Shown piece after piece: positions 8,063 through 17,836 of a stretch of 64,000 bases of DNA. A program made the position numbers and the translations under genes. Under the pieces are notes generated by a model that did no database searches, had not been told where the DNA came from, and saw only the letters and a program-made list of their open reading frames with translations. The stretch spans positions 2,826,001 through 2,890,000 of the forward strand of contig NZ_CP045508.1 of the NCBI RefSeq assembly GCF_013376475.1, given 5' to 3'. Each line of letters starts with the position of its first letter. The first letter of the stretch is position 1. Source of the stretch: Desulfolutivibrio sulfoxidireducens. Lineage in GTDB: Bacteria > Desulfobacterota > Desulfovibrionia > Desulfovibrionales > Desulfovibrionaceae.

Positions 8063-10881
8063 GTAACATCAGGGTGAAAGACCTCGCCAAGGAGCTTGGG
8101 GTCGGCAACAAGGAAATCCTGCAGATCCTGCGCGAACTGGGCATCCAGGCCAAAAGCCAAATGGGCGCCCTGACCGAGGAGGAGGCCTCCCAGGTCCGCC
8201 TCAAGGCCAGGTCCATGGGTGGCGCCACCCGGGTCATCGACACGGAGGTCCAGCCAGGGGTCATCGTCAGGCGCCGCAAGCCGGCCCGGGACCGGCAGGC
8301 CCCGGAATCCGAGGCCGCGCCGGCCCCGGGCGCGGAGCATCCCGAACCCGTTTCCGAGACGCCCGAAGCGCCCGCCGCCCCCCTTGCGCCCCCCGAAATC
8401 GTCTCCGAGGCCAGCCCGGAAACGACCGCCGCCGAAATCGCCGAGCCCCGGGCGAAACGTCCCGCCAAGCCGGCCCCGGTGGAAACCCGGGCCCGGATCA
8501 TTTCCCAGCCCGCCCAGCCCGAACCCGAGGCCCCCGAGCCGGAGCCCGCGCCGCCCGTCGTCCATGCCGAGATGGAAACGGCCGCCGTCGTCGAGGCCGT
8601 GGAAGAGGCCGAGGCCGTCTCGGAACTGGCCCCCGAGGCAATCGCGGCTCCCGAGGCCCCCGAGGCCTCCGGGACCACCCCGGCCGACGCCGGGACGCCC
8701 CCTCCCCCGCCCCCCCAGGCCGCCGGCGAGGAGGAATCCCGAGGCGACAAGAAAAAAAGACGCCCGCGCCGAGAGCCGCCCGCAACGCCCCAGGTGCGCA
8801 TCATTTCCATGCCCGAGCCCAAGCCCGAGGTCGTGACCCCTGTGGCCGCACCGGCCGCCCCGGGCGCCGCCGCGCCCAAGACCGAGACCGAGGAGGAGCG
8901 CCGCAAAAAGGGCAAAAAGGACCGGCGGACCGTGGAATTCACCCCCACCCCGGTCGAGAGCGAGGAATCGCGCCGCAAGAGCGCCGCCGCCAAGAAGAAA
9001 AAGACCCCCGAGGTCCATGACCGCACCGGCGGCCGGGCCAAGTCCTTCCGGCGCAAAAAGCCGCGCGAGGAGTTCCAGCCCGCCCCCCAGCAGCTCCAGG
9101 CCGGCACCCAGCCGCTCAAGGCCGCCAAGCGCAAGATCCGCATGGAAGAGACCATCCGGGTGGCCGAACTGGCCAAGCAGATGGGCATCAAGGCCCAGGA
9201 TCTGATCAAGGTCCTCTTGGGACTCGGGGCCATGGTGACCATCAACCAGTCCCTGGACGTGGACACCACCGTCCTGGCCGCCGGGGAATTCGGCTACGAG
9301 GTGGAAAAGGTGGGCTTCTCCGAAGAGGAGTTCCTGCTTGACCGCGAGATCGACAACCCCGAGGACCTGCGGTCGCGTCCGCCTGTCGTGACCATCATGG
9401 GCCACGTGGACCACGGCAAGACCTCCCTTCTCGACGCCGTGCGGGCCTCCAACATCACCTCCGGCGAGGCCGGCGGCATCACCCAGCACATCGGGGCCTA
9501 TCACGTGGCCACCAGCCGGGGGGCGATCGTCTTTCTGGACACCCCTGGCCACGAGGCCTTCACCGCCATGCGCGCCCGGGGCGCCCAGGTCACGGACATC
9601 GTGGTCCTGGTGGTGGCCGCCGACGACGGGGTCATGGACCAGACCCGCGAGGCCGTGAACCACGCCAAGGCCGCTCACGTGCCCATCGTGGTGGCCGTGA
9701 ACAAGATCGACAAGCCCGATGCCAATCCGGACCGGGTCATGCGCGAACTCGGCGACCTGGGACTGGTGCCCGAGGCCTGGGGCGGCGAGACCATCTTCGC
9801 CAACGTCTCGGCCAAGCAGAAAATCGGCCTGGACGCCCTTTTGGAAATGATCCTTTTGCAGGCCGAGGTGCTCGAACTCAAGGCCAATCCGGCCAAGCGC
9901 GCCAGGGGACACATCGTGGAGGCCCGCCTGGACAAGGGTCGGGGCCCCGTGGGCACCATCCTGATCCAGGAAGGCACCCTCAAGCAGGGCGACGCCTTCG
10001 TGTGCGGCGTGGTCAGCGGCCGGGTGCGGGCCATGTTCGACGACCAGGGCAAGAAGATCCGGGAGGCCGGACCGGCCATGCCCGTGGAGGTCCAGGGCTT
10101 CGAGAGCGTGCCCGAGGCCGGCGACGAATTCGTCGGGGTCGAGGACGACAAGGTGGCCCGCCGCATCGCCGACGCCCGCTCCATCAAGCAGCGCGAGCGC
10201 GAACTCGGCAAGGCCACCAAGGTGACCCTGGAGACCTTCCTGGCCGCCAAGCCCGACGCCGAGGCCCAGACGCTCAACCTCGTGCTCAAGGCCGACGTGC
10301 AAGGCTCGCTCGAGGCCATCACCGAGTCCCTGAACAAGCTGTCCACGGACAAGGTCAAGGTCAGCATCATCCATGCCGGGGCCGGGGCCATCACCGAGTC
10401 CGACATCCTTCTGGCCTCGGCCTCCCAGGCCATCATCATCGGCTTCAACGTGCGCCCGACGGTCAAGGTCAAGGACGTGGCCGACCGCGAAAACGTGGAC
10501 ATCCGCTTCTACGACATCATCTACAAGCTGGTGGGCGACATCAAGGACGCCATGTCCGGCATGCTGGCCCCGATCATCCGCGAGCAGTACCTCGGGCAGG
10601 CCGAGGTGCGCGACACCTTCAGCGTTCCCAAGGTGGGCCTGGTGGCCGGGTGCGGCGTGCTGGACGGCAAGCTCACCCGCAGCGCCGGAATCCGCCTGCT
10701 GCGCGACGGCGTGGTGGTCTACACCGGCAGGCTGGCCTCGCTGAAGCGCTTCAAGGACGACGTCAAGGAAGTCACCAAGGGCTATGAATGCGGCGTGGGC
10801 CTGGAGAATTACAACGACGTGAAGATCGGCGACGTCATCGAGGCCTTCGAGTCCGTGGAGGAAAAGGCCACCCTGGATTAG
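8059..10881 (+). CDS. infB: Translation initiation factor IF-2
   Basis: GTPase that places initiator tRNA on the 30S subunit, 940 residues. It has two IF2-N modules ([12 protein letters not shown] at the N-terminus and [21 protein letters not shown] near 365-415). Between them lies a very long linker of about 270 residues rich in Pro, Ala, Glu and Lys. The G domain contains [27 protein letters not shown] and SAK; beta-barrel and C1/C2 domains follow. The GTG at 8059 is the start, overlapping the ylxR stop and preceded by AGGGGGA. The frame is open upstream only as ylxR shadow. Confidence 0.97.
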   Translation: MSNIRVKDLAKELGVGNKEILQILRELGIQAKSQMGALTEEEASQVRLKARSMGGATRVIDTEVQPGVIVRRRKPARDRQAPESEAAPAPGAEHPEPVSETPEAPAAPLAPPEIVSEASPETTAAEIAEPRAKRPAKPAPVETRARIISQPAQPEPEAPEPEPAPPVVHAEMETAAVVEAVEEAEAVSELAPEAIAAPEAPEASGTTPADAGTPPPPPPQAAGEEESRGDKKKRRPRREPPATPQVRIISMPEPKPEVVTPVAAPAAPGAAAPKTETEEERRKKGKKDRRTVEFTPTPVESEESRRKSAAAKKKKTPEVHDRTGGRAKSFRRKKPREEFQPAPQQLQAGTQPLKAAKRKIRMEETIRVAELAKQMGIKAQDLIKVLLGLGAMVTINQSLDVDTTVLAAGEFGYEVEKVGFSEEEFLLDREIDNPEDLRSRPPVVTIMGHVDHGKTSLLDAVRASNITSGEAGGITQHIGAYHVATSRGAIVFLDTPGHEAFTAMRARGAQVTDIVVLVVAADDGVMDQTREAVNHAKAAHVPIVVAVNKIDKPDANPDRVMRELGDLGLVPEAWGGETIFANVSAKQKIGLDALLEMILLQAEVLELKANPAKRARGHIVEARLDKGRGPVGTILIQEGTLKQGDAFVCGVVSGRVRAMFDDQGKKIREAGPAMPVEVQGFESVPEAGDEFVGVEDDKVARRIADARSIKQRERELGKATKVTLETFLAAKPDAEAQTLNLVLKADVQGSLEAITESLNKLSTDKVKVSIIHAGAGAITESDILLASASQAIIIGFNVRPTVKVKDVADRENVDIRFYDIIYKLVGDIKDAMSGMLAPIIREQYLGQAEVRDTFSVPKVGLVAGCGVLDGKLTRSAGIRLLRDGVVVYTGRLASLKRFKDDVKEVTKGYECGVGLENYNDVKIGDVIEAFESVEEKATLD

Positions 10882-10896
10882 GGCGGCCCGCGCGAC

Positions 10897-11184
10897 ATGG
10901 TCATCGGCATATTGACCCTGGAGTTCCGGCTCCACGGCAACGACTCGCTCAAGGGCAAACGGCGCGTGGCCTTAAGCCTCAAACAAAAACTTCGCAACAC
11001 CTTCAACGTGGCCGTCAGCGAAATCGCCCGCCAGGATTCCCACGACACCCTGGTCCTGGCGGCGGTGACCGTCTCCCCGGACGCCACCCGGGTCCAGGGT
11101 CTTTTGCAAAAGGCCCTGAACAAGGTGGTGGCCATCGACGCGGCCGAACTCGTCTACGACGACATCGAGATCATCCAGGCATGA
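10897..11184 (+). CDS. DUF503 (YlxP-like) protein
   Basis: Short protein of 95 residues of the DUF503/YlxP family: VIGILTLEFRLHGNDSLKGKRRVALSLKQKLRNTFNVAVSEIA, with the family's characteristic SLKxKR and FNvaVaE motifs. Members sit between infB and rbfA in many bacteria and are presumed to act in ribosome assembly or translation; the biochemical role is unknown. It lies 15 bp after infB and 10 bp before rbfA, clearly the same operon. Confidence 0.9.
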   Translation: MVIGILTLEFRLHGNDSLKGKRRVALSLKQKLRNTFNVAVSEIARQDSHDTLVLAAVTVSPDATRVQGLLQKALNKVVAIDAAELVYDDIEIIQA

Positions 11185-11194
11185 GGCATCCGGC

Positions 11195-11530
11195 ATGAAA
11201 CGCGCCACGTCCATCAGATCGACCCGTCTTGCGGATCTCATCATGCGGGAGCTGGCCCTGACCCTGGAACAGGACGTCACCGACCCCCGCCTGGAACTGG
11301 TGACCATAAGCGGCGTGGCCTTGAACGCCGACTTGAGCGTGGCCCGGGTCCTGTACACCCTGGCCGGGGACGCCGCGCGCCAGGAAAAGGCCGCCGCCGC
11401 CCTGGAGCAGGCCAAGGGCTTTTTGCGCAAGCATCTGGGCAAACGGCTTCAGATCAAATTTATTCCGGAACTGCGCTTCGAGCGGGACACGTTTTTGGAG
11501 GACATGGTCTATGCCCGCCCCGATGCGTGA
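11195..11530 (+). CDS. rbfA: Ribosome-binding factor A
   Basis: 30S assembly factor binding near the 5' end of 16S rRNA, 111 residues with a single KH-like fold. Family features visible are TRLADLIMRELALTLEQDVTDPRLELVTISGV, LSVARVLYTL and the C-terminal PELRFERDTF. Its end overlaps the following DHH gene by 20 bp. Confidence 0.94.
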   Translation: MKRATSIRSTRLADLIMRELALTLEQDVTDPRLELVTISGVALNADLSVARVLYTLAGDAARQEKAAAALEQAKGFLRKHLGKRLQIKFIPELRFERDTFLEDMVYARPDA

Positions 11531-12470
11531 GATCGCGGCCATCCTGCGGGAGCGCGACGATTTTTTGATCCTGTCCCACGAAAACCCCGACGGCGACGCC
11601 GTGGGCTCCACCGCGGCCCTGGGGCACATCCTGGCCCACCTGGGCAAGCGCTTCACCCTGGCCAACGCCTCGCCGGTGCCGCCGCAGTTCGCCTGGATGG
11701 ACATCCCCGGGACGTGGACCCGGACCCCCGGCAGGGACTACGGCTTTGCCCTGGCCCTGGACTGCGGCGACCTCGAACGCCTGGGACCGCTTTCGGACGT
11801 GATCGATCCCACACGGCTGTGCGTCATCGATCACCACCTGGACAATCCCCATTTCGGAAGCGTCAACTGGGTGGACACGGTCTACTCCTCCACGGGCGAG
11901 ATGGTGGCGGCCCTGGCCGACGAACTGGACGTTCCCCTGACCGGGGGCCTGGGGCGGTGCCTGTATGTGGCCATGGTCACGGACACCGGGGATTTCACCT
12001 ACGGCTCCACCCGCCCCGAGACCCTGGAACTGGCGGCCAGGCTTTTGCGCGCCGGGCTCGACGTGGGCGCGACCAACGCCCGGCTCAAGAACCAGTGGAC
12101 CATCTCGCGCATCCGCCTGTGGTCCGAGGTCATGGGCGGCATGCGGCTTTTTTTCGACGGCGCGGCCGGGTCCGTCCGCATCTCCCAGGACATGCTGCGA
12201 CGCACCGGGACCTCGCCCGAGGACTGCGACGGCCTGGTCAACTGGGTGCTGCGGGTGCGCGGGGTGCGGGCGGCCGTGGCCGTGCGCGAGCTTGCCGACG
12301 GCCGGGTGAAATTCAGCCTGCGCTCGGTCGGCGGCGACGATATCCAGCGGGTGGCCGCCTCCTTTGGCGGCGGCGGACACAAAAACGCCTCGGGCGGCGG
12401 CCTTCCCGGCCCCCTGGAAACGGCCGAGGCAACCCTGATCGCGGCCGTGGGCCGGTCCCTGGGGCTTTAG
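11511..12470 (+). CDS. nrnA: Bifunctional oligoribonuclease/PAP phosphatase NrnA-like (DHH family)
   Basis: DHH/DHHA1 phosphoesterase, 319 residues, expected to degrade nanoRNA and 3'-phosphoadenosine 5'-phosphate, the latter relevant to sulfur metabolism. Metal-binding motifs are SHENPDGDAVGS (motif I), ALDCGD (II), CVIDHHLDN (III) and VTDTGDFTYG. The DHHA1 domain ends with the substrate-binding FGGGGHKNASGG. GGAGG lies about 8 bases before the ATG at 11511; a later ATG at 11523 is possible. It overlaps rbfA and precedes truB by 7 bp, as in many Firmicutes and deltaproteobacteria. Confidence 0.92.
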   Translation: MPAPMREIAAILRERDDFLILSHENPDGDAVGSTAALGHILAHLGKRFTLANASPVPPQFAWMDIPGTWTRTPGRDYGFALALDCGDLERLGPLSDVIDPTRLCVIDHHLDNPHFGSVNWVDTVYSSTGEMVAALADELDVPLTGGLGRCLYVAMVTDTGDFTYGSTRPETLELAARLLRAGLDVGATNARLKNQWTISRIRLWSEVMGGMRLFFDGAAGSVRISQDMLRRTGTSPEDCDGLVNWVLRVRGVRAAVAVRELADGRVKFSLRSVGGDDIQRVAASFGGGGHKNASGGGLPGPLETAEATLIAAVGRSLGL

Positions 12471-12477
12471 GCCGTCC

Positions 12478-13383
12478 ATGCCCGAACGCGTCAAACCCGC
12501 CCAGCGGCACGGCATACTGGTGCTCGACAAGCCCTCGGGTCCGACCTCGGCCGGGTGCTTAAACGACATCAAATACCGCCTGGGCCAAAAAAAGATCGGC
12601 CACGCCGGGACCCTGGACCCCCTGGCCCAGGGCGTGCTGGTGGTCCTTTTGGGCCGGGCCACCAAGATCGCCACGTTTCTGCTTGGGGGCGAAAAAATCT
12701 ACCGGGGCAGCCTGCGCCTGGGCACGACCACGGACACCTACGACGTCCAGGGCACGGTGACCGCCGAGTCGCCGTGGGAACAGGTGACCGAGGCGGATGT
12801 CGAACGGGCCGTCGCGGCCTGGGAAGGCCGCCAGGACCAGGAGGTTCCGGCCTATTCCGCGGCCAAGCACCAGGGAAAACCCTTGTATGAACTGGCCAGA
12901 CGGGGCATGATGACCCCGGTCAAGACCAAAGAGGTCGTGATTTCCGACGCGCGGGTGCTGTCCATGGACCTGCCGTCGGTTCATTTCCGGGTACGGGTCT
13001 CATCGGGCGCCTACGTCCGCTCCCTGGTCCACAGCCTGGGGCAGCGACTTGGTTGCGGCGCGGTGATGACCGCCCTTGTCCGGGAATACAGCCGTCCGTT
13101 TCACCTCGATCAGGCCTGCGGCCTGGCCCGGGTGCTGGCCGAACCGGAGAGCCTCCCCGAGAGGGTCTTGCCCCTTGCGGCGGCCCTTCCGGACTGGCCC
13201 CGGGTTCGGTTCGGCCCCGAGGACGCGGCCAAGGTGGCACGGGGCATGCGGCTTGCCGCCCGGGACGTGGTCCCGGGCACGAAAGCCCTGCTCCTTGGAC
13301 CGGGGGACGACCCCCTGGCCGCTGCCGAGGCCACACCGACGGACGGCGCGTTACAGTGGGCGATTGTGCGCGGCCTAGGCTAG
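12478..13383 (+). CDS. truB: tRNA pseudouridine(55) synthase TruB
   Basis: Makes pseudouridine 55 in the T loop of tRNA, 301 residues. The N-terminal [13 protein letters not shown], the catalytic-Asp motif [16 protein letters not shown] and [15 protein letters not shown] identify the family. [16 protein letters not shown] and the [18 protein letters not shown] stretch follow. The last 80 residues are a short PUA-like C-terminal region. It stands between the NrnA-like gene and rpsO. Confidence 0.95.
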   Translation: MPERVKPAQRHGILVLDKPSGPTSAGCLNDIKYRLGQKKIGHAGTLDPLAQGVLVVLLGRATKIATFLLGGEKIYRGSLRLGTTTDTYDVQGTVTAESPWEQVTEADVERAVAAWEGRQDQEVPAYSAAKHQGKPLYELARRGMMTPVKTKEVVISDARVLSMDLPSVHFRVRVSSGAYVRSLVHSLGQRLGCGAVMTALVREYSRPFHLDQACGLARVLAEPESLPERVLPLAAALPDWPRVRFGPEDAAKVARGMRLAARDVVPGTKALLLGPGDDPLAAAEATPTDGALQWAIVRGLG

Positions 13384-13489
13384 CGCTTCGCCCGGCCTTC
13401 CCGCCTCCTGTCCCGCATCCGGGGAAAACCCGGCAGCGGCGCACGCGGGCAGCGCGCGGCACACAACACACGAAACGGAGGATACCGCT

Positions 13490-13759
13490 GTGGTCATGAC
13501 CGCCGAGGAAAAGTTCAAGGTCATCGACGAGTACAAGAAGCATGAGGGCGACACTGGGTCCCCCGAGGTGCAGGTCGCGCTTCTCACCTCGCGCATCACC
13601 TACCTGACCGATCACTTCAAGGTCCACGCCAAGGATTTCCATTCCCGCACCGGACTCTTAAAGCTCGTCGGGCAGCGCCGCAAGCTTCTCAACTACTTGA
13701 AGAAAAAGGACATCCAGCGCTATCGCGATCTCATCGCGAGGCTTGGACTGCGCAAGTAG
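13490..13759 (+). CDS. rpsO: 30S ribosomal protein S15
   Basis: Primary 16S rRNA-binding protein of the 30S platform, 89 residues. Signatures are [49 protein letters not shown] and a basic C-terminus. The GTG at 13490 is preferred because GGAGG is 8 bases upstream; the ATG at 13496 would be 14 bases away. Two hairpins and a long inverted repeat separate it from pnp. Confidence 0.96.
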   Translation: MVMTAEEKFKVIDEYKKHEGDTGSPEVQVALLTSRITYLTDHFKVHAKDFHSRTGLLKLVGQRRKLLNYLKKKDIQRYRDLIARLGLRK

Positions 13760-13781
13760 CGCAGGCGGGGACCCGGCTTTA

Positions 13782-13817
13782 AAGGGTGCGCCCTTACGAA
13801 AACAGCCCCTGTTTTCT
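13782..13817 (+). terminator. Two hairpins downstream of rpsO
   Basis: AAGGG/CCCTT (13782-13795) is followed by GAAAACA/TGTTTTC (13798-13816), whose right arm is U-rich and runs into CTT. Together they could end or process the rpsO transcript. A good U-tract is lacking, so read-through into pnp is likely. Confidence 0.4.
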
Positions 13818-13860
13818 TAAGAAAAGGCAATATATCCGCTTTATTGTCAGCGCACAGGCC

Positions 13861-13909
13861 GGGTCCCGCCTCCCCGAAAATTCACCATGCGCGCCGGGCG
13901 GCGGGACCC
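13861..13909 (+). promoter_or_regulatory. Long inverted repeat in the pnp leader
   Basis: GGGTCCCGCC (13861-13870) pairs perfectly with GGCGGGACCC (13900-13909) around a 29-nt loop, about 110 nt before the pnp start. In enterobacteria a stem-loop at this position is cut by RNase III and mediates pnp autocontrol; that function here is inferred. Confidence 0.45.
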
Positions 13910-14018
13910 CGTGGTCCCGATGGCCGCCGCGCCTGACGGAGTTTTTTGGGGGGGCGAACCCATAACACACGGGTTTTCCCGGTTTTTTTCCGGCCCCGAA
14001 AAACAAGGAACACACACT

Positions 14019-16232
14019 ATGGCATTTGGAACACCGGCGACACGCCTGCAAACCACGGTCGGCGACAGCACGATCATTCTGGAAACCGGACGGCTGGCCA
14101 ACCAGGCCGACGGAGCCATCTGGGTCCAGTGCGGCGACAACGTGGTTCTGGTCACGGCCTGCACCCAGACGCTTGAAATGGACAAGGGCTTTTTCCCCCT
14201 GGTGGTGGACTACCAGGAGATGTCCTACGCCTCCGGGCGCATCCCCGGCGGCTATTTCCGCCGCGAGATCGGCCGGCCCTCGGAACGCGAGGTCCTGGTC
14301 TGCCGGCTGATCGACCGGCCCTGCCGCCCGCTTTTCCCCAAGGGATTCCGCGACGAGGTCCAGATCATCGCCACGGTCCTGTCCGCCGATCCCTTCACCG
14401 ATCCGGACATCCTGGCCCTGACCGGGGCCTCCACGGCCCTGCACGTCTCCAAGATCCCCTTCCTCGGCCCCATCGCCGGGGCTCGGGTGGGCTATGTGGA
14501 CGGGAAATTCATCCTCAATCCCCCGTATGCGGCCCTAAACGGCCCAAGCACGCTGAACATGGTCTTCGCGGCCAGCCGCGACGCCGTGGTCATGGTCGAG
14601 GGCGGCGGCAAGTTCGTCACCGAGGACCTTATCGCCGACGCCCTGGAATGGGGGCATAAGCAGATCATCCCCCTGCTCGACCTCCAGGACGAGATGCGGG
14701 CCAAGGTGGGCAAGCCCAAGATCGAGTTCACCGCGCCCCAGGTCAACGCCGATCTTGAGGCCGCGGTCGCGAAACTGGCCGCGACCGAGATGGCTTCGGC
14801 CCTTGGCATCACCGACAAGATGGAACGCCGCGAGGCCCGCAAAAAAGTCAAGAACACGGTTCTCGAGGCCATCATGGCCGAGCATCCCGAGCACCCCGAA
14901 TACAAGGGACAGGCCAAGGAACTCCTGGAGAAGATGGAGAAATCCATCATGCGCGAACGCATCCGTTCGACCGGAACGCGCATCGACAACCGCGACCTGA
15001 CGACCGTCAGGCCCATCGCCATCGAGGTCGGGGCCCTGCCGCGCACCCACGGCTCGTGCATCTTCACCCGGGGCGAGACCAAGGCCCTGTGCGTGGCCAC
15101 GCTCGGCAGTACCGGCGACGAGCAGAAAATCGAGACCCTGACCGGGGACTCCTCCAAGCGCTTCATGCTCCACTACAACTTCCCGCCCTACTGCGTGGGC
15201 GAGGTCAAGATGCTGCGCGGCCCGTCGCGGCGCGAAATCGGGCACGGCGCCCTGGCCGAACGCTCCATCCTGCAGGTGCTGCCGTCCTCCGAGGACTTCC
15301 CCTTCACCATCCGCGTGGTCTCCCAGGTCATGGAGTCCAATGGCTCCTCGTCCATGGCCTCGGTGTGCGGCGCGAGCCTGGCGCTTATGGACGCCGGCGT
15401 GCCCATCACCCAGCCCGTGGCCGGCATCGCCATGGGGCTGATCAAGGAGGGCGACGAGTTCCACGTGCTCACGGACATCCTCGGCGACGAGGACGCCATG
15501 GGCGACATGGACTTCAAGGTGGCCGGCACCTTCGACGCCGTGACCGGCATCCAGATGGACATCAAGACCACCGGCATCCCCCAGGAGATCATGCGCAAGG
15601 CCCTGTACCAGGCCCGCGACGCCAGACGGCACATCCTCGGGAAGATGAACGAGGTCTTAAGCGCCCCCAGGCCCGAACTGTCCCCCAACGCCCCGCAACT
15701 GGCCGTGGTCATGGTCAACCCGGAAAAGATCCGGGAGATCATCGGCCCGGGGGGCAAGATGATCAAGGCCATCACCGCCGAGACCGGGGCCTCCATCGAC
15801 ATCGAGGACTCGGGCAAGGTCAGCATCTTCGCCCCCACCCTGGAGGCCCTGGAAAAGGCCAAGGAGCGCGTGCTCTACTTCGACCAGAAGGCCGACGTGG
15901 GCCGGAACTACCAGGGCACGGTCACCAAGGTGCTGGACTGCGGCGTGGTGGTGGAGATCCTGCCCGGCCTGGACGGCCTGGTGCACGTCTCCCAACTGGC
16001 CATCGAGCGCGTGGAAAACGTCGCCGACGTGGTCAAGCTGGGCCAGCCCATGGAGGTCAAGGTCCTGGATGTCGAGTCCAACGGCCGGGTGCGCCTGTCG
16101 CGCAAGGCCGTGCTCTTCGAGGAGCAGGGCCGCCCCTATGACCCGGCCGACTATCCCAAGACCGGGGGCGGCGGACGCCGGCCCGGAGGCGGCTTTGGCG
16201 GACGCGGCGGGGATCGCCGGGACCGGAGATAG
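14019..16232 (+). CDS. pnp: Polyribonucleotide nucleotidyltransferase (PNPase)
   Basis: Phosphorolytic 3'-5' exoribonuclease of the degradosome, 737 residues. Two RNase PH domains (about 10-230 and 310-545) flank an all-helical domain. Motifs include FFPLVVDYQEMSYASGRIPGGYFRREIGRPSE, FTRGETKALCVATLG and the catalytic-side DILGDEDAMGDMDFKVAGT. A KH domain (IREIIGPGGKMIKAITAETGASIDIED) and an S1 domain (YQGTVTKVLDCGVVVEI) follow, then a glycine/arginine tail. ATG 14019 has AAGGA at good spacing; the open frame upstream is leader. Confidence 0.97.
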   Translation: MAFGTPATRLQTTVGDSTIILETGRLANQADGAIWVQCGDNVVLVTACTQTLEMDKGFFPLVVDYQEMSYASGRIPGGYFRREIGRPSEREVLVCRLIDRPCRPLFPKGFRDEVQIIATVLSADPFTDPDILALTGASTALHVSKIPFLGPIAGARVGYVDGKFILNPPYAALNGPSTLNMVFAASRDAVVMVEGGGKFVTEDLIADALEWGHKQIIPLLDLQDEMRAKVGKPKIEFTAPQVNADLEAAVAKLAATEMASALGITDKMERREARKKVKNTVLEAIMAEHPEHPEYKGQAKELLEKMEKSIMRERIRSTGTRIDNRDLTTVRPIAIEVGALPRTHGSCIFTRGETKALCVATLGSTGDEQKIETLTGDSSKRFMLHYNFPPYCVGEVKMLRGPSRREIGHGALAERSILQVLPSSEDFPFTIRVVSQVMESNGSSSMASVCGASLALMDAGVPITQPVAGIAMGLIKEGDEFHVLTDILGDEDAMGDMDFKVAGTFDAVTGIQMDIKTTGIPQEIMRKALYQARDARRHILGKMNEVLSAPRPELSPNAPQLAVVMVNPEKIREIIGPGGKMIKAITAETGASIDIEDSGKVSIFAPTLEALEKAKERVLYFDQKADVGRNYQGTVTKVLDCGVVVEILPGLDGLVHVSQLAIERVENVADVVKLGQPMEVKVLDVESNGRVRLSRKAVLFEEQGRPYDPADYPKTGGGGRRPGGGFGGRGGDRRDRR

Positions 16233-16256
16233 GCGCGTACGTATGGTGTAAAGAAA

Positions 16257-16296
16257 GCCTCCGGCGGCCAAAGGGCTTCGCCCTTTGGAATCCCGT
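16257..16296 (+). repeat. Dispersed hairpin repeat, single copy after pnp
   Basis: The stretch beginning GCCTCCGGCGGCCAAAGGG, with hairpin CCAAAGGG/CCCTTTGG and ending GGAATCCCG, matches the start of the 109-bp units at 52576-52902. It is one copy of a dispersed chromosomal repeat. Confidence 0.85.
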
Positions 16297-16358
16297 AACC
16301 GGCGCGATGGGTGTCGGGCCGACAGTGCGGGAGGCCGGATGCCCACGAAAAAACGCAC

Positions 16359-16391
16359 GGGGAATCTCCCAAGGGAGGTTCCCCATTTTTA
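16359..16391 (+). terminator. Rho-independent terminator of the pnp operon
   Basis: GGGGAATCTCCC/GGGAGGTTCCCC (16359-16384, 2-nt loop, one mismatch) is followed by ATTTTTATT. It lies about 130 bp after pnp and ends the translation supercluster. Confidence 0.85.
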
Positions 16392-16522
16392 TTCGTCGAC
16401 CGAACAGCCGGGTCGCTTCATGAAATCGCCACGCGAACTTGAAGCAACCATCACACGCCGCGCGTAGCTTCCCTGTGAGCAACGGCCCGCCGCATGGCCG
16501 ATTCACAAGGAGAGCACCCCCG

Positions 16523-17419
16523 ATGTTCAGCCACTTCTTCGGCCACTATCTTCTCGAAAAAAAACACATCACCCCCGGACAGTTGCGCGAGGTCCTGGCC
16601 CTGCAGGACTCGGTACGGGTCAAAATCGGCATCCTGGCCATCGACGCGGGCTACATGACCGCCGCCCAGGTGGAAACGGTGCACCGCCTCCAGGCCACCT
16701 TCGACATGCGCTTCGGCGAGATCGCCATCGGCAAGGGCTACCTTACCGAGGAAACGCTCACGGACCTGCTGTCCCGGCAAAGCAAACGCCACCTCCTGGT
16801 CAGCCAGGCCCTGGCCGACAAGGGCATCCTGACCTTCGAGCGCATCGAACAGGCCCTGGCCGCATATCGTCGGGATTCAGGCCTCTGCGAGGCCGAATTC
16901 GAGGCCCTCAAGAAAAACGACATGGACGCCGTGGCCGCGGCCCTGGCCAGGATGCCCGAGTTGGGCGACCCGGAGGTCTACGCCGGATACTTCGCCCTGT
17001 TCGTGCGCAACCTGGTGCGCTTCATCGATGACGGCATCGCCTTCAAACGGGCCGTTCGGGTCGCGGAACAGCCCTTCGAACACCTCGTGTACCAGGAGAT
17101 GGACGGCCGGTTCAAACTCTTCACCGGCCTTGCCGGGTCCGGCATGGCCATGGCCGCGTTCGCCTCGCGCTACGCCAGGGCGGGCATCCCGGATTGGGGC
17201 GATTATGCCCGCGACGCCCTGGGCGAGTTCCTGAACGTGCAAAACGGACTGTTTTTGTCCAAGCTCTCCAACGACTGGGTGGAACTGGAACTGCTCCCCC
17301 CCGAAAGTCGAAGCGATCGGTCCATCCGTTCCGTCGGCGTGGTCTACGCCATCCCGTTCACCCTGCCGTTTGGCGATTTCACCTTCCTCATCGGCCTGGG
17401 TTCACCGGTCTTCAATTAG
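16523..17419 (+). CDS. CheX-like protein with N-terminal helical (MshEN-like) region
   Basis: Cytosolic protein of 298 residues. Residues 1-115 form short helical repeats (ITPGQLREVLALQ..., GYMTAAQVETVHRLQ, GYLTEETLTDLLSRQ) resembling the N-domains of GspE/MshE-type proteins. Residues about 145-298 look like a CheX/CheC-type chemotaxis domain, a single or degenerate phospho-receiver phosphatase fold (AGSGMAMAAFASRYA; SIRSVGVVYAIPFTLPFGDFTFLIGLGSP). AAGGAGAG precedes ATG 16523. It leads a three-gene set with a CheY-like receiver and a kinase, so it may act on that receiver. The domain reading is moderately sure. Confidence 0.75.
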   Translation: MFSHFFGHYLLEKKHITPGQLREVLALQDSVRVKIGILAIDAGYMTAAQVETVHRLQATFDMRFGEIAIGKGYLTEETLTDLLSRQSKRHLLVSQALADKGILTFERIEQALAAYRRDSGLCEAEFEALKKNDMDAVAAALARMPELGDPEVYAGYFALFVRNLVRFIDDGIAFKRAVRVAEQPFEHLVYQEMDGRFKLFTGLAGSGMAMAAFASRYARAGIPDWGDYARDALGEFLNVQNGLFLSKLSNDWVELELLPPESRSDRSIRSVGVVYAIPFTLPFGDFTFLIGLGSPVFN

Positions 17420-17441
17420 CCCATCCCAAAGGAGCACCGAC

Positions 17442-17804
17442 ATGGCCCGTATTCTCGTGGTGGACGATTCCATCGTTTCCCGTCAAAGCCTGAAGGACAT
17501 CCTGCGCCAGGCCGGCCACGAGGTGGTCGGCGAGGCCGTGGACGGCGAAGAGGCCGTGGCCAAGTATAAAAGCCTGAGGCCGGATCTGGTGACCATGGAC
17601 ATCACCATGCCCCGGGTCAGCGGCATCGAAAGTCTCAAAAACATCGTGGCCGAGGACGAGGCCGCCAGGGTGGTCATGATCAGCGCCCTGGGACAGGGGG
17701 CAAAAATCCTCGAGGCCCTGCAAAACGGGGCCCGGCACTACGTGACCAAGCCCTTCGAGCCCGACAAGGTGCTGGAGGCCGTTCGAGAGGTCCTGGCCGC
17801 CTGA
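17442..17804 (+). CDS. CheY-like single-domain response regulator
   Basis: Stand-alone receiver of 120 residues. The acidic pocket is ILVVDDS, the phosphoacceptor lies in LVTMDITMPRVSG, the switch Thr/Ser in VVMISALGQG and the lysine in HYVTKPFEPDKV. It has no output domain, so it signals by protein contact. AAAGGAG precedes the ATG. It sits 22 bp after the CheX-like gene and 32 bp before an HPt-bearing kinase, its probable phosphodonor. Confidence 0.93.
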   Translation: MARILVVDDSIVSRQSLKDILRQAGHEVVGEAVDGEEAVAKYKSLRPDLVTMDITMPRVSGIESLKNIVAEDEAARVVMISALGQGAKILEALQNGARHYVTKPFEPDKVLEAVREVLAA

Positions 17805-17836
17805 GGCCGCTTTTCCCACCCCTTGCGAGGCACTCC

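Noticed and set aside
7978-10935. 985-codon minus-strand frame across infB
   Set aside because: Glycine/leucine/histidine-rich antisense shadow; infB has every IF-2 motif.
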